This document shows positions 1 through 9,200 of a stretch of 64,000 nucleotides of DNA, one piece after another; position 1 is the first letter of the stretch, and each line of letters begins with the position of its first letter. The stretch lies in assembly GCF_028281565.1 (NCBI RefSeq), contig NZ_JANQJQ010000043.1, positions 1-64,000 of the forward strand, given 5' to 3'. This DNA comes from Seonamhaeicola sp. (GTDB lineage Bacteria; Bacteroidota; Bacteroidia; Flavobacteriales; Flavobacteriaceae). Both the position numbers and the translations under genes were made by a program. The notes beneath the pieces are model-generated. The model was not told the DNA's origin and ran no database searches. It saw nothing but the letters and a program-made list of their open reading frames with translations.

Positions 1-73
1 AGAATTCTACAACTCCGAAGATGATGAAGAATACTACGGGTACTCTTACCCAAGATGGAACTAACTTTCTCAT
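1..73 (-). CDS. ccoP: cbb3 cytochrome c oxidase subunit CcoP, N-terminal fragment
   Basis: Partial gene running off the left edge of the window. The minus strand reads MRKLVPSWVRVPVVFFII and continues with GVVEF, a short basic start followed by a membrane helix. This matches the start of flavobacterial CcoP, the di-heme c subunit that passes electrons into the CcoNO core. Its ATG overlaps the TGA stop of ccoQ (ATGA), which indicates translational coupling, and the order ccoS-ccoNO-ccoQ-ccoP is the usual one. Only about 24 residues are visible, so the heme-binding CXXCH motifs lie outside the window. The identification rests on gene order plus this N-terminus. Confidence 0.8.
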   Translation of the reverse strand, partial: MRKLVPSWVRVPVVFFIIFGVVEF

Positions 74-255
74 AATGTGTCGTCGTTTTGGTTGTCTAAA
101 GGAATATTACTAACAGTTTTTATGTAGTCTTTTTTTGCGGTAAATACCCACCAAAACAGTACTACAAAAAAGATAAAAAAGATAAGTAACGAGATGATTG
201 GATAAATCTCCACCCCCGTGATACTCTCCATATGATTTTTTACAAATTTTAACAT
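70..255 (-). CDS. ccoQ: cbb3 oxidase small subunit CcoQ
   Basis: A 61-residue single-pass membrane protein with one helix at about residues 17-40 (rich in I, L, F and V, ending FWWVF) and a short polar cytoplasmic tail. Size, topology and place between ccoNO and ccoP identify it as CcoQ (FixQ), which stabilises the interaction of CcoP with the CcoNO core. It starts 18 bases after the ccoNO stop, and its own stop overlaps the ccoP start, so the three are cotranscribed. CcoQ proteins diverge quickly in sequence, so the position in the operon carries much of the weight. Confidence 0.85.
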   Translation of the reverse strand: MLKFVKNHMESITGVEIYPIISLLIFFIFFVVLFWWVFTAKKDYIKTVSNIPLDNQNDDTL

Positions 256-273
256 AGTTTCTGGTTTTGATGA

Positions 274-2466
274 TTATTTCTGCGCGGTTTCAACTTTAAT
301 ATCAGTTCCCAGGCGCTGTAAATAAGCTATTAGCGCTACAATCTCCCTGTTTCTCATTTCTACAAACTCCTCACCATTATCAGAAGCATATTTTTTATCC
401 GCTTCATAGTTTGTGGCAAAGTCCGGGTCTGTTTTTAAGTTCTCTTCTATTTGTGCTCCTTGGTCCAACATACTTTGCTGTGCATTGGCAATGTCATCAT
501 CTGTATAAGGCACCCCTAAAGATACCATGGTACGCATTTTTGCTTCGGTCTGAGATTTATCCAGAGTACTGCTCTTACCGGTTATTAACCACGGGTAGCG
601 CGGCATGATAGAACCGGAGGAAGTACTTTGTGGATCGTACATATGATTAAAGTGCCAGTTGTCATTATATTTGCCACCTATCCTGTGTAAATCAGGACCG
701 GTACGTTTACTTCCCCAAAGGAACGGGTGGTCATAAACAAATTCACCGGCTTTAGAGTACTCGCCGTAGCGCTCAACCTCACTTCTAAATGGTCGGATCA
801 TCTGCGAGTGGCAACTCACACAACCTTCCCGTATGTATATATCCCTACCTTCCAATTCAAGTGGTGTATAGGGTTGCACGCTGGCAATTGTCGGAATATT
901 TGACTTCACCATAATAGTCGGTACGATCTGAATAATACCACCAATTAAAATAGCTACGGTTGCCAATAATGTTAATTGGACGGGTCTTCTTTCTAACCAG
1001 GTATGCCATCCTTCTCCAGCCGTACGTCTTTTGGTAACACGTTCTAAAGCAGGTGCTTCAGCTAATTCATCTTCAACTTTGCTACCATTGGCAATGGTTA
1101 CCCATATATTATAAACTAAAATAAGTAAACCAATCACAAATAAGGTACCTCCAATAGCACGCATCCAGTACATTGGGATAATCTCAGTAACCGTTTCTAA
1201 GAAGTTACCGTAAACCAATGTGCCGTCAGGATTAAACTGTTTCCACATACTTGCTTGCGTGAAACCGGCAACGTACATAGGTAAGGCGTATATAATAATA
1301 CCTAAAGTTCCTAACCAGAAATGCAGGTTAGCCAATGGTATCGAGTGTAGTTTTGTTTTAAATAATCTTGGCACTAAATAATAAATCATACCAAAGGCCA
1401 TAAATCCGTTCCAGGCTAGTGCTCCAACATGTACGTGAGCAATGATCCAGTCGGTAAAGTGTGCAATGGCATTGACGTTTTTAAGTGATAAGGTGGGACC
1501 TTCAAAGGTTGCCATACCATAACCGGTAATGGCTACGACCATGAATTTTAAAACAGGATCTGTTCTAACTTTATCCCAGGCACCGCGTAAGGTTAATAAA
1601 CCGTTGATCATACCACCCCAGGAAGGCATTAATAACATCACAGAGAATGTAACACCCAAGTTTTGAGCCCATTCCGGTAAAGCCGTGTATAATAAGTGGT
1701 GAGGTCCGGCCCATATATATATAAAGATCAATGACCAGAAGTGTACAATAGACAATCTATAGGAGTACACCGGTCTGTTAGCTGCTTTTGGTACAAAGTA
1801 GTACATCAACCCTAAGAATGGTGTTGTCAGGAAGAATGCCACGGCATTATGTCCGTACCACCATTGTACTAAGGCATCTTGAACACCGGCATAAACCGAA
1901 TAACTTTTTAAGGCACTTACCGGTAATTCTAAACTGTTAAAAATATGGAGTACCGCAACGGTAACAAAGGTGGCAATGTAGAACCAAACGGCAACGTATA
2001 AGTGACGTTGTCTACGTTTTAAAATGGTCCAGATCATGTTCACACCAAAAACCACCCAAACCAATGCAATGGCAATGTCTATGGGCCATTCCAGTTCGGC
2101 GTATTCCTTAGAAGTCGTAATACCTAAAGGCAGGGTAATTGCTGCGGCCAGAATTATTATTTGCCACCCCCAGAAGTTTATATTACTTAAGAGGTCACTT
2201 GCCATACGGGTTTTTAGTAAACGCTGCAGGGAGTAATAAACCCCGGCAAACATAGCATTACCCACAAAGGCAAAAATAACAGCATTGGTGTGCAATGGTC
2301 TTATTCTACCAAAACTAAGCCACGAAATACCATCCGTAAGGTTGGGGAATAAAAACATAAATGCCAGTAGTAACCCTACCAGCATACCAACTACCCCAAA
2401 AATTATTGTGGCGTAAATGAACTTTGTAACGATTTTATTATCGTAATGAAATTGTTGCATCTCCAT
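274..2466 (-). CDS. ccoNO: cbb3 cytochrome c oxidase, fused catalytic subunits CcoN-CcoO
   Basis: 730-residue fusion of the heme-copper catalytic subunit (CcoN, about residues 1-480) and the monoheme c subunit (CcoO, about 500-730), a form typical of Bacteroidota. CcoN shows many membrane helices and the conserved His-bearing stretches, for example WYGHNAVAFF and AHVHVGALAWNG, that hold the hemes and CuB. CcoO carries one CXXCH heme-c site (CVSCH, residues 549-553) and RTGPDLHRIGG. The complex reduces oxygen at low concentration and pumps protons. It lies 9 bases after ccoS, within the operon ccoS-ccoNO-ccoQ-ccoP. The FNR-like site upstream of ccoS probably controls the whole operon. Confidence 0.97.
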   Translation of the reverse strand: MEMQQFHYDNKIVTKFIYATIIFGVVGMLVGLLLAFMFLFPNLTDGISWLSFGRIRPLHTNAVIFAFVGNAMFAGVYYSLQRLLKTRMASDLLSNINFWGWQIIILAAAITLPLGITTSKEYAELEWPIDIAIALVWVVFGVNMIWTILKRRQRHLYVAVWFYIATFVTVAVLHIFNSLELPVSALKSYSVYAGVQDALVQWWYGHNAVAFFLTTPFLGLMYYFVPKAANRPVYSYRLSIVHFWSLIFIYIWAGPHHLLYTALPEWAQNLGVTFSVMLLMPSWGGMINGLLTLRGAWDKVRTDPVLKFMVVAITGYGMATFEGPTLSLKNVNAIAHFTDWIIAHVHVGALAWNGFMAFGMIYYLVPRLFKTKLHSIPLANLHFWLGTLGIIIYALPMYVAGFTQASMWKQFNPDGTLVYGNFLETVTEIIPMYWMRAIGGTLFVIGLLILVYNIWVTIANGSKVEDELAEAPALERVTKRRTAGEGWHTWLERRPVQLTLLATVAILIGGIIQIVPTIMVKSNIPTIASVQPYTPLELEGRDIYIREGCVSCHSQMIRPFRSEVERYGEYSKAGEFVYDHPFLWGSKRTGPDLHRIGGKYNDNWHFNHMYDPQSTSSGSIMPRYPWLITGKSSTLDKSQTEAKMRTMVSLGVPYTDDDIANAQQSMLDQGAQIEENLKTDPDFATNYEADKKYASDNGEEFVEMRNREIVALIAYLQRLGTDIKVETAQK

Positions 2467-2475
2467 AATTAGTTG

Positions 2476-2661
2476 TTAATCTTTTTTGGTTAGTATTGAT
2501 TTATCTGATTCTTCTTTTATGATTTCGTCCTCAAAAAGCATCCGTACCGAAGGTGTATAACTATCATCATATTGCCCGCTTTTAACGGCCAAAATGAAAG
2601 CTATAAAGAAACCTACAGCTACAATAATGCTTATAGCTAATAAAATATATATAACACTCAT
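2476..2661 (-). CDS. ccoS: cbb3 oxidase maturation protein CcoS
   Basis: 61-residue protein with one N-terminal membrane helix (residues about 3-26), then SGQYDDSYTPSVRMLFED, in which the Y/F-D-D-x-x-x-P-x-x-R-M-L-x-D signature of the CcoS/FixS family is visible. CcoS is needed for cofactor insertion into the cbb3 core. It is the first gene of the ccoS-ccoNO-ccoQ-ccoP operon and has its own promoter, with an FNR-like palindrome at 2711-2726 and a TACTTTTG -7 element at 2682-2689. Confidence 0.93.
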   Translation of the reverse strand: MSVIYILLAISIIVAVGFFIAFILAVKSGQYDDSYTPSVRMLFEDEIIKEESDKSILTKKD

Positions 2662-2681
2662 ACCTAATTGAAGTTACGGGT

Positions 2682-2726
2682 CAAAAGTACTTTCATATAC
2701 ATTCTTAAAACATGACAATTATCATG
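2682..2726 (-). promoter_or_regulatory. FNR-type promoter of the ccoS-ccoNO-ccoQ-ccoP operon
   Basis: An imperfect palindrome CATGACAATTATCATG (2711-2726) precedes the minus-strand -7 element TACTTTTG (5' end at 2689). The palindrome centre (2718.5) to the element start is 29.5 bases, the same distance as at pflB, ppdK, ccoI and the FNR-like gene. This fits class II activation with the site centred near -41.5. Binding by the regulator encoded at 5433 is inferred. Confidence 0.7.
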
Positions 2727-2746
2727 TTTACTTATTTAATATTTAC

Positions 2747-2785
2747 TTGGGCGTTCCCCTTCTGGTCGGGCTTTCCGCTATATCT
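2747..2785. repeat. GC-rich intergenic repeat, GGGCGTTCCCC...GGTCGGGC type
   Basis: A GC-rich stretch in an AT-rich spacer, containing GGGCGTTCCCCTTC, GGTCGGGC and TTCCGCTATATC. From memory this resembles a short repeat found between genes in many Bacteroidota genomes. Only one copy is present in this window, so repetition is not shown here. It directly adjoins the palindromic element at 2795-2877. Confidence 0.45.
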
Positions 2786-2794
2786 TTTTTGTTT

Positions 2795-2877
2795 GTCATT
2801 GCGAAGGTAATTTCTAATTACCTGTGGCAATCTCTTAAAAGGAAAGAGATTACTTCGTCGTACCTCCTCGTAATGAC
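2795..2877. repeat. GTCATTRCGA palindromic element, intergenic copy
   Basis: About 83 bases with matching ends: it opens GTCATTGCGA and closes TCGTAATGAC. Inner blocks GGCAATCTC and GAGATTACTTCG could fold into a long imperfect hairpin. A second member of the same family is at 35135-35206, inside the purL coding sequence. It sits downstream of ccoI and upstream of the ccoS promoter, where it may also act as a terminator for ccoI. Confidence 0.75.
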
Positions 2878-2949
2878 GGACTTTTGTAATCTCAAAAAAG
2901 GATACCACTGCAATCCCTAACGCAACTATCTGCTAAAACCGTTTTCAGT

Positions 2950-5325
2950 TCATTCCAACTTTCTACCAATACTGTTAGTACAAATAGTTGTAAACACTAC
3001 AATACTAATAGAACTTAAAGGCATTAGAATAGCAGCCACCACCGGTGCTAGTTGCCCGGTAACTGCAAAATAAAGCCCGATAATATTATAGATGAATGAG
3101 AGCGCAAAACTCCATTTTATAATTTTTATCGCCGATTTTGATATTTTTAAATAATTGGTCAGTTCATTGAACTTTGAAGCATCCAAAATGGCATCACAGG
3201 CTGGTGAAAACACATTCACATTTTCAGAAATAGCAATACCAACATTACTTTGCGCCAAAGCTCCGGCGTCATTCAACCCATCTCCGATCATTAACACATT
3301 AGCACCCTCACTTTGATGGTATTCTATGTACTCCAGTTTATCTTCCGGTTTCTGATTGAATAATAACTTGGTTTTAGATGGCAACAACTTGGTTAAGTTC
3401 TCTTTTTCTCCTTCATTGTCACCCGATAAAATGGCCAGATCATAATCTTTTTTGAGTGTATTGAAAAGTTGTGATAAGCCTTTTCTGTAGGCATTGTAAA
3501 ATGTGAACTTGCCTTTATATTGGTTGTTGGTGCTTACATGTACCGTGGTGTTTAAAGTTGCAGTATCAGAAGTATGTCCCACAAAAGGTGCCGACCCAAC
3601 TTTAATGTATTCATCATTGTATTGAGCTTCAATACCTTTACCGGTGTGTTCCCGGTAATCATCAAGTGTGACAATATCATGGCCGTTTAAAAGTTCATAC
3701 AGAGATCTGCTCAACGGATGGTTAGAACCGCGCAATGTACTTTTTAACAGTGTTTCTTCGGAATCAGAAAGTGTTTTACCATCATAGCTAATAGACGACT
3801 CTTTATTGGATGTAATAGTCCCGGTTTTATCAAAAATTATGGTGTTTATTTTAGCCAGTTGCTCAATAACACTGGCATTTTTCAGGTAGAATTTCTTTTT
3901 GCCCAAAATACGCAAAATATTACCGAAAGTAAACGGAGCAGACAGGGCTATGGCACATGGGCAGGCAATGATCAACACAGCGGTAAACACGTTTATGGCT
4001 TTACTGGAGTCATTTAAAAGCCAATAACCTGTTGCTATCAATGCAATAAGTAAAATGGTAATGGTAAAATTTTTACTAATACGGTTGGTAAGCGTGGTAA
4101 AGGAGGATGCTTTATCTTTTTTAAACACATCGTTACTCCAAAGTTGAGTGAGGTAACTCTGCTCCACAGATTTTAAAACATCTACTTCAATATTCCCTTC
4201 AACCTGCTTTCCGCCGGCAAAAAGTTTATCACCGGATTGTTTGGCAACGGTTTTGGATTCCCCGGTAACAAAGCTGTAATCTATTCTGGCATTTCCTTTA
4301 ATTAAAATGCAGTCAACAGGAATAAGTTCTTCATTCCTAATGAGTAATCTATCGCCTTTTTTAATATCGTAAACCTGAATGGATGCTTCTTTGCCTTCAG
4401 AAGTGATTTTGGTGATCCCAATGGGGAAATACGATTTGTAATCGCGTTCAAATGACAAAAATGAATAGGTTTTTTGCTGGAAAAATTTACCAACTAATAA
4501 AAAGAAGATCAAACCAGTTAAGCTGTCAAAGAAACCGGAACCGGTATCGAGCATGATCTCAATACTACTTCTGATGAATAAGACAGCAGCACCTAAAGCA
4601 ATAGGCACGTCAATATTCAAAATTTTAGATTTGAGTCCTTTATATGCCGAAATAAAATAATCTTGCGCTGAATAGAAAACTACAGGTAAACTATAAGCGA
4701 ACATAAGCCATCTAAATAGGTGTTTATATTGTTCCAACCAATATTCGCCCACTTCAAAATATTCCGGAAAGGATAAGAACATGACATTTCCGAAAGCAAA
4801 GCCTGCAACTCCTAATTTGTAAATTAAAGACCGGTCTGTTTTCTTTTTGCCAACACTGTAATCTTCTAAACTTATATAAGGTTCATAACCAATACTGCTT
4901 AGTAAAATAACTAATTCTTTTAAGGTTATTTTTTGGGGATTATAAGTAATTCTAACGGTTTTCTTTCCAAAGTTTACTATGGAGGAACCAACAGCTGCAT
5001 TTAGTTTATTTAGATTTTCTAAAATCCATATACAGGAACTACAATGAACATGCGGAATGTACAGGTTGACTATTTTAGTGTCATCACTATTGAACTCTAA
5101 AAGCTGCTCAACAATTTTATCGTTTTCCAGGAAATTGTATTTCCCGGCAACTTCCTTAGGGGTTGCTCCCGGGGCTTCTTGTAAGTCGTAATAACAAGTC
5201 AGATCGTTTTCAGAAAAAATCTCATAAACGGTTTTACAACCATTACAACAAAACGATTTATTATCATAAATAATCTCGGAAGATGTAGCATCTAACCCAC
5301 AGTGGAAACATGATCTATGCTCCAT
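2950..5325 (-). CDS. ccoI: Copper-translocating P-type ATPase CcoI/FixI
   Basis: 791-residue P1B-type ATPase. It starts with a cysteine-rich metal-binding segment (CFHCG at 6-10, CCNGC at 26-30). An HMA-like domain follows with HCSSC near residues 94-98, then the membrane motif CPCAIAL near 453, the phosphorylation motif DKTGT near 497, and the hinge GDGLND near 679. CcoI exports or delivers copper for assembly of the cbb3 CuB centre, which matches its position next to ccoS. It is transcribed separately from ccoS: 288 bases with repeats lie between them. It is divergent from the FNR-like gene and shares its control region. Confidence 0.95.
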   Translation of the reverse strand: MEHRSCFHCGLDATSSEIIYDNKSFCCNGCKTVYEIFSENDLTCYYDLQEAPGATPKEVAGKYNFLENDKIVEQLLEFNSDDTKIVNLYIPHVHCSSCIWILENLNKLNAAVGSSIVNFGKKTVRITYNPQKITLKELVILLSSIGYEPYISLEDYSVGKKKTDRSLIYKLGVAGFAFGNVMFLSFPEYFEVGEYWLEQYKHLFRWLMFAYSLPVVFYSAQDYFISAYKGLKSKILNIDVPIALGAAVLFIRSSIEIMLDTGSGFFDSLTGLIFFLLVGKFFQQKTYSFLSFERDYKSYFPIGITKITSEGKEASIQVYDIKKGDRLLIRNEELIPVDCILIKGNARIDYSFVTGESKTVAKQSGDKLFAGGKQVEGNIEVDVLKSVEQSYLTQLWSNDVFKKDKASSFTTLTNRISKNFTITILLIALIATGYWLLNDSSKAINVFTAVLIIACPCAIALSAPFTFGNILRILGKKKFYLKNASVIEQLAKINTIIFDKTGTITSNKESSISYDGKTLSDSEETLLKSTLRGSNHPLSRSLYELLNGHDIVTLDDYREHTGKGIEAQYNDEYIKVGSAPFVGHTSDTATLNTTVHVSTNNQYKGKFTFYNAYRKGLSQLFNTLKKDYDLAILSGDNEGEKENLTKLLPSKTKLLFNQKPEDKLEYIEYHQSEGANVLMIGDGLNDAGALAQSNVGIAISENVNVFSPACDAILDASKFNELTNYLKISKSAIKIIKWSFALSFIYNIIGLYFAVTGQLAPVVAAILMPLSSISIVVFTTICTNSIGRKLE

Positions 5326-5345
5326 AATATTTGCTCATTTTTACC

Positions 5346-5395
5346 TATGACAAAAGTCATAAATTGACTAATGTTTAAATATGATATTTGTCATG
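5346..5395. promoter_or_regulatory. Divergent double FNR-site control region between ccoI and the FNR-like gene
   Basis: Two palindromes, TATGACAAAAGTCATA (5346-5361) and TATGATATTTGTCATG (5380-5395), are centred 34 bases apart. The centre of the left site lies 29.5 bases before GATATTTG (5383-5390, plus strand, inside the right site). The centre of the right site lies 29.5 bases before GACTTTTG (5358-5351, minus strand, inside the left site). Each site is therefore placed to activate the promoter pointing away across the other site, toward the regulator gene and ccoI respectively. Confidence 0.65.
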
Positions 5396-5432
5396 TTTTA
5401 TGTATTTTTACACAACTTGAATAATATTAGGT

Positions 5433-6110
5433 ATGGGTAAATGTGAACAGTGTATTATTAAACAGTTCAATTCTCTTAAAGCATTGACTAAAGAGGAATT
5501 AGTGCGAATTTCAGCTTGTAAAACTTCCAGAACGATAAAAAAAGGCGAGGTCATTTTTGAAGAAGGAGACATGTTAAATGGCGTTTATTGTGTTAAAGAT
5601 GGTATTTGTAAACTCACAAAATTGAGTGCGAACGGAAAAGACCAGATTGTAAAAATGGTTGTGAAAGGTGATTTGTTAGGACAACGTTCAATTGTTAGTG
5701 AAGAACGATCCAATCTGCAGGCTACGGCCTTAAATGATATGGAGGTTTGTTTTATACCGAAGAACGAAATTTTAGCCGACCTTCATAAGAATCCTGATTT
5801 TACTTTTGATGTACTTAAGGATATGGCCAGAGACTTAAAGGAAGCCGATGATGTTATTGTGAATATGGCACAAAAGTCTGTGAGACAGCGTTTGGCAGAA
5901 ACTTTAATCTACATTCATGATAGCTTTGGTGTCAATCCTGACGGAACATTGAGTGTATTACTTTCCAGAGAGGACTTTGCCAATATTGTAGGTACAGCTA
6001 CTGAGTCTGCTATTAGGGTGTTGTCGCAGTTTAAAAAAGAAGGATTAATTTCTACTGTTGGAAAACATATAAAGATTAAAGACATAGAGGCGCTTAAGCG
6101 GGTTGAATAA
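5433..6110 (+). CDS. FNR-like Crp-family oxygen-responsive regulator
   Basis: 225 residues with an N-terminal cyclic-nucleotide-type beta-roll (about 20-130), a dimer helix, and a C-terminal winged helix-turn-helix (about 150-220). Cys4 and Cys7 (CEQC) lie at the N-terminus and Cys106 lies 99 residues after Cys7, the same spacing as Cys23 to Cys122 in E. coli FNR; Cys29 is a possible fourth ligand. This suggests an oxygen-labile iron-sulfur cluster, although the third N-terminal cysteine is not at the classical spacing. The recognition helix has TESAIR, keeping the Glu and Arg that read TGA half-sites. It probably controls ccoS, ccoI, itself, pflB and ppdK. Confidence 0.88.
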   Translation: MGKCEQCIIKQFNSLKALTKEELVRISACKTSRTIKKGEVIFEEGDMLNGVYCVKDGICKLTKLSANGKDQIVKMVVKGDLLGQRSIVSEERSNLQATALNDMEVCFIPKNEILADLHKNPDFTFDVLKDMARDLKEADDVIVNMAQKSVRQRLAETLIYIHDSFGVNPDGTLSVLLSREDFANIVGTATESAIRVLSQFKKEGLISTVGKHIKIKDIEALKRVE

Positions 6111-6142
6111 ACCTGGAAAAAGGTCTAAAAAGTCACATTTTT

Positions 6143-6231
6143 GTCAATCTGAACTAGTTTCAGATTCTAAACGTGTGTTGAAAATCAATGCTTTTAGATT
6201 CTGATCCCGATAGCTATCGGGACAGAATGAC
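6143..6231. repeat. GTCAATCTGAAC...GAATGAC palindromic element
   Basis: Opens GTCAATCTGAACTAGTTTC and closes with a perfect hairpin CCCGATAGCTATCGGG (6206-6221) followed by CAGAATGAC. It belongs to the same broad GTCAT...ATGAC class as the elements at 34191 and 41382. It lies between convergent genes (the FNR-like gene and the 6260-9472 gene), where the hairpins could also terminate transcription. Confidence 0.7.
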
Positions 6232-6259
6232 AGATTTTTATACTTTTTAGACCTTTTCT

Positions 6260-9200
6260 TTAATCTAATGTAAAAGTTTTGACCTTTTTAAATGGTGATG
6301 CATTTATATTTTCCATGGCGTTTTTATATGGATTCCATTCACCAATAAAAAATGCATTAGTTTTTTCTAAACCTTCCTTAACAGCTTTTTCTGCATGATC
6401 GATTAATGTTGTTTCCGTATTCGTTAATCCGTTTTGTCTTGATTTGATATAACTATTGGCAATATTAATGCTCCTGGTAACGGTCATTTCCGGATTTCTG
6501 GTGATGCCTTGTCTTTTATCAACTTTACCTAAATACATGTCCAATAACTTATCAATACTTTTAATGATCTCTTTTGAAGCATTGATACGCTCTTTGTATT
6601 TATCTTTATCCAATTTGTTTAACTCAGATTGGTAGGTCTCGGCAATTTGTTTGCTCTCAACCAATTGCTTAACAGCATCTGCAACGGTTTGAGACATTTT
6701 TTCCACATCTTTAAGCGCATTGTAAACGTCATTAATAGCACGTTCAGATTTATTTAAGCGCGGATCAGGTTTAACGGTAATCATTTCTTCCGAAGTCTGA
6801 TCTCCAAAATGTAAGACAATCTTATATGTTCCCGGTTTAACTTTGACGCCGCTGGGTTCTTTAGCGTTTTTGTTAATTGTTCTGGATGCTTTGTTTGAAC
6901 CTTTCTCGTTTAAAAGCCAGATCCATTTTTGGATACCACTTTCTTTAGGCGCTTTTTGTTTTAAAGTCCTGATCAACCGGTCATCGTTATAAATTTTCAT
7001 GGTTAAGGAATCCCATTTCACCTGAGCTTGTTTCAGGTTCTCATCATCTTCCTCTTCTTTCTCTCCTTCCTCATCCTGTTCTTCTTCCGGTTTTTCCTTT
7101 TTATCAATTTTTACATAATAAGATATTTGAACACCCTGTTTTCTGTTGTTACCATTATATAGGGCATCACCTCCAAACCTACTTCCTGTAGGTTGTTGAT
7201 AAGCTGCTAAATAGGCTGTGGGCGGTTCGCATAACTCTAGATTTTGATTGAGAATTTGTTTGTTTTTAGCTATAGCTCTTAGAGGTCTGATATCATCTAA
7301 AACCCAGGCGGCTCTACCAAAAGTTCCAATAATCAGGTCATGTTCTCTGGGATGTATGACTAAATCTTTTACCGATACGGTAGGGAACCCTTCGGTCCAT
7401 TTTGTCCAGGTTTCACCGGCATTTAAAGACAGGTATAAACCGTCATCTGTTCCCAAGAATAATAGATTAGGGTCTTCCAGATCTTCAACTATGGAAAGCG
7501 TAAAACTTTTAACATCATTGCCGTCTACAATCCGTGTCCAGGTTTTTCCATAATCTTTGGTTCTATAGGCGTAAGGTGTATAATTAAAACGTCTGTAGTC
7601 ATTAGCAATTAAGAGAGCTTCTCCTTTATTTTTATTGGAGGCCCTTATTTGAGGAATCCAACTTCCTGCTGGTAAGCCTTTAATGTTATTAGTGACTTCC
7701 GTATAACTTTCGCCACCGTTTCTGGTTATGTGTACACGTCCGTCATCCGTACTAACCCAAAGCAGGCCTTTTTCCAGTGGAGCAGGTTCTATTACCAGAA
7801 TGGTACAATGATTTTCTGCACCGGTAGCATCCATGGTCAGGCCTCCACTTTCGCTTTGCTTTTGTTTTTCTGGATCGTTGGTGGTTAGATCATCTGAAAT
7901 GATGGTCCAGGTAAGCCCTTTATCAGTAGATTTATGAACAAACTGACTCCCAAAATAAATGGTGTTAGAATCAAATGGGTCCATACTGATAGCGGCGTTC
8001 CAATTGAATCTCAGGTTAGTTTTTCCATCCGGATGGGTTGGCTTTACTGTATAGTTATTACCGGTTTCAGAATCATATCTAACCACGGAACCTTGTTGGC
8101 TCATGGACCAGCCAAACCTGGAGTCTTCTTTATCGGGTACTACGTCAAAACCATCACCAAAACTAATTTCCTGCCAGTATGAATTTCTAATACCCTGTTG
8201 TTTCCATACATAAGCGGGCCCTTTCCAGGAGCCGTTATCCTGCATGCCTCCATAAACATTATAGGGAATATCGTTATCTACACTGATGTGATAAAATTGA
8301 GCCAAAGGAAGGTTTCCGATAAATCGCCAGGTTTTGCCACCATCTTTGGTGATGTTCAGGCCACCATCATTACCATCAATCATATAATTACCATTGGTTG
8401 GATGAATCCACCAGGCATGATGGTCCGGGTGTATACCATTATCAACATTATAGGCGGGCATAAGTTGCCTGAAATTTTTGCCACCATCTTCACTTACATT
8501 AACGTATGTGAAAACTGAATACACCCGATTTTCATTTTGAGGGTCCACAAAAATATCGGAATAATAAAACGGACGATTTCCTATATCCTTTTTATCATTA
8601 ATTTTTTTCCATTTAAAACCACCGTCTTCACTTTTATATAAAGCGTTCTTTTTGGCTTCAACCAAAGCGTAAATGATGTCCGGCTTATTAGGAGCAATGG
8701 CAATACCGATACGCCCCAGGTCACCCTTTGGAAAGCCGTCTTCATCCGTTACTTTTTTCCAGGTTTGTCCGCCATCATGAGTTATGTGCAAACCGGAGCC
8801 TTTCCCCCCGGAATTAAAAAACCAGGGGTCTCGCTTATGTTCCCACATGGCGGCAATTAATTTGTTTGGGTTGGTGGGATCCATAACCAAATCGGCAGCG
8901 CCTGTTTTGGTATTTATAAATAAAACGTTATTCCAGGTTTTGCCACCATCGGTAGTTTTATAAATACCGCGTTCCGGATGGGCTCCCCAGGGCGAACCAA
9001 TAGCAGCAACATAAACAGTATTTGGGTTTGTTGGATCTATTACAACCCTGTGGATATGACGTGTTTTTTCTAATCCCATCAGTATCCAGTTTTTTCCGCC
9101 ATCAAGTGATTTGTAAAGACCATAACCACCATTCAGACTGTTTCTTGGATTGCCTTCACCGGTACCCACCCAAATCACGCTTGGATTGGATTGCTGGATA

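Noticed and set aside
8198-8518. 106-codon ORF antisense to the propeller gene
   Set aside because: It is a shadow of the long repetitive coding sequence, with no promoter and no family features.
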